Under the pieces are notes generated by a model. The model was not told where the DNA came from and made no database searches. It saw only the letters and a list, made by a program, of their open reading frames with translations. 64,000 nt of DNA from Periplaneta americana (Eukaryota; Arthropoda; Insecta; Blattodea; Blattidae), in assembly GCF_040183065.1 (NCBI RefSeq), contig NC_091131.1, forward strand, positions 9,576,501 through 9,640,500. Direction: 5' to 3'. The translations under genes were made by a program, and so were the position numbers. This document shows, in pieces, positions 55,916 through 64,000 of this stretch. Position 1 is the stretch's first letter, and each line of letters begins with the position of its first letter.

Positions 55916-56165
55916 ATTTTGGTAGGTTATTTTACGACGCTTTATCAACATCTGAGGTTATTTAGCGTCTGAATGAGATGAAGGTGATAATGCCGGTGAA
56001 ATGAGTCCGGGATCCAACACCGAAAGTTACCCAGCATTTGCTCATATTGGGTTGAGGGAAAACCCCGGAAAAAACCTCAACCAGGTAAACTTGTCCCGAC
56101 CGGGAATCGAACCCGCGCCACCTGGTTTCGCGGCCAGACGCGCTGACCGTTACTCCACAGGTGTG
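55916..56165 (-). mobile_element. tRNA-derived SINE, family A, copy 5
   Basis: The minus-strand head reads GTAACGGTCAGCGCGTCTGG and GGGTTCGATTCCCGG. The 3' end is ACGCTTTATCAAC reversed. TTGATTGT on both sides is a likely 8-bp target duplication. Confidence 0.92.
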
Positions 56166-56245
56166 AACTTGATTGTCGTAATTATGCTGTTAAAAAGAGT
56201 AAGTTTGATTCCAATAGTCACTTTCAACGCAAGATTTCAGTGGTT

Positions 56246-56247
<2 letters not shown>

Positions 56248-56301
<54 letters not shown>

Positions 56302-57310
56302 TTTATTTTAGCTGACAGAGTTAAGGCCGTAAGGCCTTCTCTTCCACTCAACAAGCAAAAAGTATACATACATATGTATGAACTTACAAAGAATTCAACA
56401 ATTTGATTTAGATAAGAGCTACATGTATACAAGAGTTATTTACGAATTAAACAACGAAATACTATGAACTATTAATTAAACACTGAAATACAAACTATGT
56501 ACCAGAATTAAGCTAAAATACATAGAATGTTAATATATTTCAAATAATGTTAGATAATAGAAAGAGATTATTATGAGACAATTTTGAAAACACAGCACTA
56601 TCAGGATGATGTCTAAAGGAAGGAGTAACAATGTAGACAGTGATAGCTTAAGTCAGTATGGGCCATATTCATAGACATTCTTAGCGCGGGCTTCCGGTGG
56701 ATGATCAGCGAACTAGCGTTTTTCGCATTCATAAACCAGTGTTAGCGATATGATATGATATGAATCCTGTACAAGTAATCAGTCGATAGCCGGGGCTAGT
56801 TTAGCACGCTCGTAGCGCGGGCTAGCGAAATGTCTATGCATAGCACCCTATGTTTTTAGTGAAATGCTAAGAAGGTTATCTTTTAAGCTCGTCTTGCAGC
56901 CCCTAACACTTTGTGACAGGGAATTCCATTGTCGCGAGGTGGATGCTGTAAAAGATGATGAATAACGAGATGTTCTATGAAGAGGTACACTTAACGCGCC
57001 ACAGATAAGTGATCTGGTATTTACGTCGTGGTTAGAGTAGAAATAAGAGAAACGAGATGAAAGGTAATTTGGTGTTGAAGTGTGCAGAATTCGAAAGAGT
57101 AAAGACAAAGAGTGTAAAGTTCTACGTTCTTTAAGTCGGAGCCACGAAAGACTTGCGAAGGACGGTGATATGTGATCATATCGTCGGATGTTGCATACGT
57201 ATCTGACGCACATATTCTGAACTCGCTGTAACTTGATTGACAGTTCAGAACTTTGGTCACTTAACAGAACGTCACAATAATCGAAGTGCGGCTTTACTAG
57301 AGTTTAGAGG
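56248..57310 (-). pseudogene. LINE (jockey/CR1-like) C-terminal RT region, 3' UTR and (ATT)n tail, split by a MITE
   Basis: Same subfamily as 15052-16080. Readable on the minus strand: CVRYVCNIRRYDHI, SPSFASLSWLRLKERRTLHS, NYLSSRFSYFYSNHDV, RQWNSLSQSVRGC, then a deletion and the stop. The MITE at 56660-56848 sits in the 3' UTR. The 3' end carries GAAGAGAAGGCCTTACGGCC and about 18 ATT units. It is 5'-truncated near 57310. Confidence 0.85.
56660..56848 (-). mobile_element. 190-bp MITE, copy 2, inserted in a LINE
   Basis: GGGCCATATTCATAGACATT to ATGTCTATGCATAGCACCC. TAT is duplicated at 56657-56659 and 56849-56851 (TATG if one end base is counted as host). The uninterrupted LINE at about 15465 confirms the insertion point. 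Confidence 0.9.
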
Positions 57311-57990
57311 GCGTTATGAAGCCAAATCATGACAGCTGTATGTAAGAGTTATAATTGAAGAATGCATGGGCGCTGGAAGCTCATTTTCGTCATCAGGTGG
57401 ACAAGAGATGTTTTGAAAATGAGCTCCTCAAATAATACTATTTTTCATCTTATTATTTGAATTTAACAGTAATTTGTTGAATGAGGATATAGCGGATACT
57501 GGTTGATTATTTCTCAGAATTTGAGTTCTGGAAGCTTGGTGTGTTGATGATTGGCGCAAGACCTTTCGCGTGTTATGAAAGAAAGGAAATTTGACATGGA
57601 TCAGTTTATGGTTCATGGATTATTCACACATAGTTGAACAACACAGCACAAAGACATCTTGGTAATTGCAAAACAAGCGATGTGTCCTGCCCGCACGCAA
57701 GTCAGTGGCAGGAAGGCAGAACCCCCAACTTCTTGGATTTCGGTCTCACATAAAGACCGAATAGTCAATTTTACAGAAGATTAAGTGAACCCCGGACACT
57801 TTATAGAAGTTTATTATTATTAATATGATTTATTTTACTACTACCTCTATTACTGTTTCTGCTACTATTACTGATTCTACCTGAATTATGACCTATTAGA
57901 ATAACCGCTAAGAAATTCTGCATCATAGTAGACGTATCAAAATTAAACCAATTTTTACAGTCTTAAAATATATATGAAGTTAATGCATTG
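57311..57990. other. No gene recognised
   Basis: Short open frames without domains. Confidence 0.5.
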
Positions 57991-58206
57991 TTCGGACGAA
58001 ACCCACGTTCACATCACTCAGCAGAGGTACAGAGACGACGTGTAGTCAGTACGATCATCGCTCCAGTATTAACAGCTGCATACGAAACCGGATTGCGCTA
58101 CTCGATGAATTTTCCAAAATTCCTAATGATGTTGGGTCAGCAAGGTCCCATAACTGGCCGAAATCCAATGAAAAATTTCTTGACCCTAAAGACTCGAATC
58201 AAAGCT
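57991..58206 (-). mobile_element. SINE family F, degenerate copy
   Basis: Blocks CAGCAGAGGTACAGAGACGA, AAACCGGATTGCGCTAC and ACTGGCCGAAATCCAATGA align in order with 36484-36882. The tRNA-like head is barely recognisable (AAGACTCGAATCAAAGC). Confidence 0.65.
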
Positions 58207-58216
58207 CTTTCTTTAA

Positions 58217-59577
58217 GGAGGAAGGTACACCATTGGCCTGTAAAATTTAGTGAAATTTATTTTTTTATATCTCAGCTACTATAAAAGTTAAATGAACAAA
58301 ACTTTTCATGCTAAATATCGTACATACATTTAAACTTTATGAAAACACTATCATCAAGAATATATTATGTAACAATTAAGAAAAAAAATATTTTAAGGAA
58401 TATGTAAAAGATCCTAAAATTTTAGAAAATTTAATACTGAAGGTAACAATTAAGAAAAAATATTTATTTTAAGCAATATGTAAAAGATCCTAAAATTTTG
58501 GTAACATTTAAGAAAAAAATGTAAAAGGTCTTAAAATTTTAGAAAATTTAATATTGAAGGTAACAATTAAGAAAAAATGTAAAAGGTCTTAAAATTTTAG
58601 AAAATTTAATATTGAAGGTAACAATTAGGAAAAAAATGTAAAAGGTTTTAAAATTTTAGAAAATTTAATATTGAAGGTAACAATTAAGAAAAATATATTT
58701 ATTTTAAGGAATATATAAAAGATCCTAAAATTTAGAAAACTTAATATTGAAGGTAACAATTAAAAAAAAATGTAAAAGGTCTTACAATTTTAGAAAATTT
58801 AATATTGAAGGTAACAATTAAGAAAAAAATGTAAAAGGTCTTAAAATTTTAGAAAATTTAATATTGAAGATAACAATTAAGAAAAATATATTTATTTTAA
58901 GGAATATATAAAAGATCCTAAAATTTAGAAAACTTAATATTGAAGGCAACAATTAAGAAAACAAATGTAAAAGGTCTTACAATTTTAGAAAATTTAATAT
59001 TGAAGGTAATAATTAAGAAAAATATATTTATTTTAAGGAATATGTAAAAGATTCTAAAATTTGGAAAACTTAATATTGAAGGTAACAATTAAGAAAAAAA
59101 AATATTTCTTTAAGGAATATGTAAAAGATTCTAAAATTTTAGAAAATTTAGTATTGAAGGTAGCAATTAAAAAACACATTTTAAGGAATATGTAAAAGAT
59201 TCTAAAATTTTGGAAAATCTAATATTGAAGGTATCAATTAAGAAAACAAATATTTCTTTCAAGGAACAGGTAAAAGATCCTAGACTATATTCTTGATGTA
59301 AATTTTTAAAAATATTCCAATAAAAAATCATGCAGATATTTAATTAATTGTATATTTTATCATGTAAATGCTTTACGGTTGTAAAAAAACTTATGCAATT
59401 TTATATTATTTTTACAAGTAAGCATTAACAATTTTAATATTCTGAATAGTGTTTTATAAAGTATAATATATGGATATTAAGAATGAAAATATTGTTAATT
59501 TAGCTTTTCTAGTAGCTGAGATGTATATAAAAAAAGAATTTCACTAAATTTTTGCAGGCCAATGGTGCACCTCCTCT
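58217..59577. mobile_element. Second foldback-like element: about 150-bp inverted arms around a satellite
   Basis: The left arm starts GGTACACCATTGGCCTGTAA and the right arm ends with the mirror GCAGGCCAATGGTGCACCTC. Both continue AATTTAGTGAAATT and ATATCTCAGCTACTA-like sequence and stay similar for about 150 bases. The interior (58385-59290) is a satellite. It has the same build as 48135-50200 but no sequence in common with it. Confidence 0.82.
58385..59290 (+). repeat. 58-85-bp AT-rich satellite, about 13 units
   Basis: Units of GGTAACAATTAAGAAAAAA, (ATATTTATTTTAAGGAATAT), GTAAAAGGTCTTAAAATTTT, AGAAAATTTAATATTGAA. The bracketed block is present in some units and absent in others, giving short (about 58) and long (about 80) forms. 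Confidence 0.9.
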
Positions 59578-59921
59578 CTTACGTTACTTTAAAGAACAGC
59601 TTTGCTTCGAGTGGAAAAGAAATGTGACTTTTTTTGTATAAAATTGAGTTCTTTCTTTTTCGCTACATCAAGGATTACATTAATTTTACAACTAGTATAG
59701 ATATCTGTAAGGACTAAAACTTTTGTCTGAATAAATTTTAAATCAGATACATAATTCTGTTGTTGATTAATATTAGAAAAACATTGCTATCTCTTTGCTC
59801 TTCTGCATAACAGTTCGTATAAATTGTGAAAAAATTTGTGTCAGAATTTTTCGATTCGGAGTATAATATTGTAGACCTGCTGTAGAAATGCAATAATATA
59901 GTAGACAACCCTTTCTTCCTA
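59578..59921. other. No gene recognised
   Basis: AT-rich spacer. Confidence 0.55.
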
Positions 59922-59932
59922 TCAATGAAGAA

Positions 59933-60197
59933 TTTTTTTAGTTGGTTATTTAACGACGCTGTATCAACTACGAGGTTATTTAGCGTCGATGAGATTGGTG
60001 ATAGCGAGATGGTATTTGGAGAGATGAGGCCGAGTATTCGCCATAGATTACCTGGCAATCACCTTACGGTTGAGAAAACCTCGGAAAAAAACCAAACCAG
60101 GTAATCAGCCAAAGCGGGGATCGAACCCGCGCTCGAGCGCAACTTCAGACCGGCAGCGGCATGCAAGCGCCTTAACCGACTGAGCCACGCCGGTGGC
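59933..60197 (-). mobile_element. tRNA-derived SINE, family B, copy 3, with 11-bp target duplication
   Basis: TCAATGAAGAA at 59922-59932 and 60198-60208. The minus-strand head reads GCGTGGCTCAGTCGGTTAAG and GGTTCGATCCC. The body is as in 8336-8596. Confidence 0.93.
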
Positions 60198-60277
60198 TCA
60201 ATGAAGAAGGGCACAATATTTTTGCAAGCAGAAGCACAACGACGTTGCCAAATCTCCCACTTCCAATATATCGAAGT

Positions 60278-60658
60278 TTATCTCAGACACAAATCATTGC
60301 TGTAAAATGAGGTAGTATTAATTGCATGAGTTTTTTTAAATACCTTAATTGAATAATCAAGATATTGTAAGATATTCGTCTCCATTATAGCAACAAATTG
60401 TCTCAAGCGATCACAACACTGCACTCTGAAGGCATGTGTCCAATCTACAATAATGGCAACACAGTTCTCCCACCATACTCCCCCAACATAAACCGTCAAT
60501 TCCATTCTAACAAGATATAAACAAACAGTGATAGGCAATAGACGAGTAGAGGGAGAACCGGTAGAGTACCAAAGTACGTGTTGCAACAACAAATGCGTCT
60601 TCATAACAAATATTTCAAGAACAACAACAGGGCAAACAATATTTCTCCACGTTTGCAA
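60278..60658 (-). other. Unassigned 126-codon open frame
   Basis: The longest open frame in this part that is not low-complexity. It is Cys/Val/Leu-rich, with MQTWRNIVCPVVVLEIF at the start and no recognised domain, signal peptide or splice signals. A chance frame is the simplest reading. It is listed because it is not explained by any repeat found here. Confidence 0.2.
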
Positions 60659-62274
60659 AGATGAACATCTCCAATAAGAATGTGAAACCTCCCATATAGA
60701 ATATGACCTAAATTTTAAGTGACACAGACAAAAGTTATGTAATAATATAGGCCTAATAATTGTGTCTCAGAATTTGTATTTTAGTCGATACGTTACAGTG
60801 AAGAAAAGCACTTCTATTGCAAACATTTTCCTGATGCTCGTTCCAGTTGATAGTCTCTTATATAAATTGCCGTTTCACAAACTGAAGTACACACTTGTAA
60901 CTGGCACAGTCAGATCAGAAGATTCTACTACCTTAGCAAGTAGGTCACTTGTTTCTTTTCGGACAGTTCTGGAAGTTAACGCGACAGACAATAAATTCAT
61001 CTCTGCCTGGACTTGAATCCCGGTTGTTCCAGCCCGTAATCTGCCATTCTACCGACAAAGACAGTCCCTTTCGTAATTGCGCTAGAATTAATTGTAAACT
61101 ATTTGACTGAGATTCAAGAACTTCGTCTTCTTCAGAATAATTTCCTACATGTTTTCATTTTAATGTAGTTCGGATAGAATTCTCTTATGGATGTGTGACA
61201 TTAGGCTCCGGTTCTTCATGTCTAAACTCTGTGGAAAGATTCAGGCAACAATAACAGTACTAAAGTATTAGCACCAGTAGCGGCCCGCGGTTACAAAGGT
61301 TCGTAGTTCTGCATGAAAAATAGTGTATTTAGCAAACGCATGCTATTTATTGCATCTAAATGGATAACGCGTGTAATTACAGGCCCTTCTCGATGTTGAC
61401 TGTGCACCCGAAATTGCACTCCAATCATCCGTGCGCTACACCTCTCCCACCTGGTACAACTAGTCACGTAGTGGAGATGTGCCCCACATGCTTTTCTAGT
61501 TTCTTTTTAAACCAAATTAACTAAATTCTTCACTCCGGTGTTTGTCCATGTATTTTCTCCTCTAAACAGAATACACGGGTGGGGGAGAAAGCGTTTTCAT
61601 GAGCGCAGCAAAAAACCAATCGTTTCCATTACACGTTTCGGTATTAAAATGACTAGTAGGCTACATGATTTCCTCGACTTTTTCCAGAAATTTCAATATT
61701 TAAATTTTGTGTAGGACGTCTTAATTTCTTACGTTAACATGCAATTCCTCTTTTAATTTCGAAAAGGGTTGGTCGATTAGGTTTTCATTGTATTCATTTT
61801 TAATATAAAATATTTCCTTAAGACACACTGACTAATCACATCACACCACCCACAGTACTATAACACGCTGGAACTGTAATGATATACAGTAGTCCAGAAG
61901 CCTGTGTGTTCTAACGCAGGTCATAAAGAGATGAGGGTGTTGACTGTTCTTTTGTATATTCGGAGAGAGCTGCTTCGGTTGCAGCTCTAATGCAGTCTTA
62001 TGGGACGGTCAAGAAAACCAGTTTTCTGCTGCCGACTACCCTACGTTGAGCTTCTGTAACTGCCGATCACAGATCCGAAAAGTACACCACAGCTAAAATT
62101 CTCGAGCAGTTCAAGGCTCCTAGCAGACAGTAAAATCTCGAATCGAAAGAGAATGAATTGGAAAAATGAATGAAACAATGAATTAGATTACATAAAAGCA
62201 AGTTTTACATTTTTAATTTTTTCAGGTCCATTTAAATGGCGGTTCTGCAGCTCTGCAGTTCTTATTGTAGAACC
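60659..62274. other. No gene recognised; one weak tRNA-like block
   Basis: About 1.6 kb. On the minus strand 61013-61070 resembles a tRNA 3' half (GGGATTCAAGTCCAGGCAGA) but no full cloverleaf could be formed. An 84-codon frame (60762-61016) has no domain. Confidence 0.45.
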
Positions 62275-64000
62275 GCCCCTGATTAGCACCATCAGTAATA
62301 GCAACGATAGTAGAAGAAATAGTAACAGCTGTAACAGCAGCAATATCAGAACTAGTAGTAACAGTGGTAACAGTAACAGCAGTAGAAGTAACAGAGGTAT
62401 TAGTAACAGTACCAACAGCAGTAATAACAGTAACAGCAAAGTAATGACAATAGTAACACTAGCAGCAGTAGTAACAGTAACAGCAGTAGATGTGACATTA
62501 CTAACAGGGGTATTAGTAAAAGTAACACCAGTAATAATAGTAGTAAACGTAACAGTAGTAGCAGTAACAGTAACATCAAAATATTAACAATAGTAATACT
62601 AACAGCAGTAGTAAGAGCAGCAGAAGTAACAGTAATAGCAGTAGAAGTAACAGTAGTAACAGGGGTATTAGTAACAGCAGTAGTAAGAGCAGCAGAAGTA
62701 ACAGTAACAGCAGTAGAAGTAACAGTAGTAACAGTGGTGTTAGTAACAGCAGTAGCAGTAACAGTAACAGCAGTAGATGTGACATTACTAACAGGGGTAT
62801 TAGTAAAAGTAACACCAGTAATAACAGTAGTAAACGTAACAGTAGTAGCAGTAACAGTTGCAATGGTAACAGTAACATCAAAACATTAACAATAGTAATA
62901 CTAACAGCAGTAGTAAGAGCAGCAGAAGTAACAGTAACAACAGTAGAAGTAACAGGGGTATTAGTAACAGTAACAACAGCAGTAGTAACAGTAACAGAAA
63001 AGTAATGATAATAGTAACACTAGCAGCAGTAGTAACAGTAACAGCAGTAGATGTGACATTACGAACAGGGGTATTAATAAAAGTAACATCATTAATAACA
63101 GTAGTAAAAGTAACAGTAGTAGCAGTAACAGTTGCAATGGTAACAGTAACATCAAAATATTAACAATAGTAATACTAACAGCAGTAGTAAGAGCAGCAGA
63201 AGTAACAGTAATAGCAGTAGAAGTAACAGTAGTAACAGGGGTATTAGTAACAGCAGTAGCAGTAACAGTAACAGCAGTAGATGTGACATTACTAACAGGG
63301 GTATTAGTAAAAGTAACACCAGTAATAACAGTAGTAAACGTAACAGTAGTAGCAGTAACAGTTGCAATGGTAACAGTAACATCAAAATATTAACAATAGT
63401 AATACTAACAGCAGTAGTAAGAGCAGCAGAAGTAACAGTAATAGCAGTAGAAGTAACAGTAGTAACAGGGGTATTAGTAACAGCAGTAACAGTAACAGCA
63501 GTAGATGTGACATTACTAACAGGGGTATTAGTAAAAGTAACACCAGTAATAACAGTAGTAAACGTAACAGTAGTAGCAGTAACAGTTGCAATGGTAACAG
63601 TAACATCAAAATATTAACAATAGTAATACTAACAGCAGTAGTAACAGCAGCAGAAGTAACAGTAACAGCAGTAGAAGTAACAGGGGTATTAGTAACAGTA
63701 ACAACAGCAGTAGTAACAGTAACAACAGCAGTAGTAACAGTAACAGAAAAGTAATGATAATAGTAACACTAGCAGCAGTAGTAACAGTAACAGCAGTAGA
63801 TGTGACATTACTAACAGGGGTATTAGTAAAAGTAACACCAGTAATAACAGTAGTAAAAGTAACAGTAGTAGCAGTAACAGTTGCATTGGTAACAGTAACA
63901 TCAAAATATTAACAACAGTAATACTAACAGCAGTAGTAAGAGCAGCAGAAGTAACAGTAACAGCAGTAGAAGTAACAGTAGTAACAGGGGTATTAGTAAC
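62275..64000. repeat. Trinucleotide-based higher-order satellite (AGTAAC/AGCAGT), runs off the window
   Basis: Built of AGT, AAC, AGC and GTA triplets. Superimposed longer units of about 220-300 bases are marked by GATGTGACATTA at about 62488, 62775, 63049, 63280, 63503 and 63799, and by TTAACAATAGTAATACTAAC. All three frames of each strand are nearly open, giving poly-Leu on the minus strand and Ser/Asn-rich on the plus strand. This is a consequence of triplet periodicity, not evidence of a gene. Confidence 0.95.

Noticed and set aside
57988..58284. 98-codon open frame (MFGRNPRSHH)
   Set aside because: It overlaps a degenerate SINE F copy and runs into the arm of a TIR element.
61013..61070. 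tRNA gene on the minus strand
   Set aside because: A box-B-like block is present but no acceptor or D arm could be paired.
62188..63904. Long poly-Leu open frames on the minus strand
   Set aside because: They follow from the CAG/TAA triplet periodicity; other frames are equally open and give Ser/Asn- or Val/Thr-rich strings.
1..64000. Endogenous virus or LTR retrotransposon
   Set aside because: No gag, protease or integrase motifs and no paired LTRs were seen; every RT remnant belongs to non-LTR families.

Overview
The window is repeat-dominated, AT-rich nuclear DNA from a large animal genome, almost certainly an insect. The 3' ends of its LINEs, the tRNA-derived SINEs and the RTE-like protein tails (residues such as RWAGHVARMGESRNAY and GRPRRRWEDN) are of the kind I associate with cockroach and termite assemblies, so a blattodean such as Periplaneta is my best guess. 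That guess rests on family knowledge and not on a search. I see no operons, no bacterial genes and no convincing intact host gene. The only hint of a host gene is a GC-richer stretch at about 17.56-17.76 kb that ends in a strong splice donor.

Layout. 0-8.6 kb: an AAT array, a Helitron (1055-2383), several short inverted-repeat transposons, and the C-terminal zinc knuckle plus endonuclease of an R2-type retrotransposon (7364-8044). 9.5-11.7 kb: a degenerate ATTC/ATTG satellite with a SINE in it. 12.3-16.2 kb: a MITE, RTE fragments, a hAT-like element that splits a GTG/ATG minisatellite, and a LINE. 17.8-22.6 kb: a Helitron that landed in a jockey/CR1-like LINE, whose junction was then amplified into seven 347-bp units. 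23-33 kb: LINE ends, MITEs and SINEs, some nested. 33.7-36.9 kb: a LINE interrupted by an RTE fragment and two SINEs. 37.4-47 kb: another full-length Helitron, a broken DDE transposase, an RTE-like fragment, a tandem pair of tRNA-headed SINE units and a third Helitron. 48.1-50.2 kb: a foldback-like element with a 47-bp minisatellite core. 50.5-53.8 kb: RTE fragments, a large inverted repeat that carries a good tRNA cloverleaf, and a 304-bp satellite seeded on an RTE/flank junction. 54.1-60.2 kb: a Helitron, a LINE split by a MITE, a second foldback-like element with a satellite core, and SINEs. 62.3-64.0 kb: a trinucleotide-based higher-order repeat that runs off the window.

How the parts relate. 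The coding pieces are retrotransposon or transposase remnants. The SINEs, MITEs and Helitrons have no protein of their own and would depend on enzymes supplied elsewhere. Nesting and target-site duplications give a relative order of insertion at several points. The most notable theme is satellite birth: two independent tandem arrays (347 bp x 7 and 304 bp x 4) each have a unit spanning a transposon/flank junction, and two long-TIR elements have expanded minisatellite cores.
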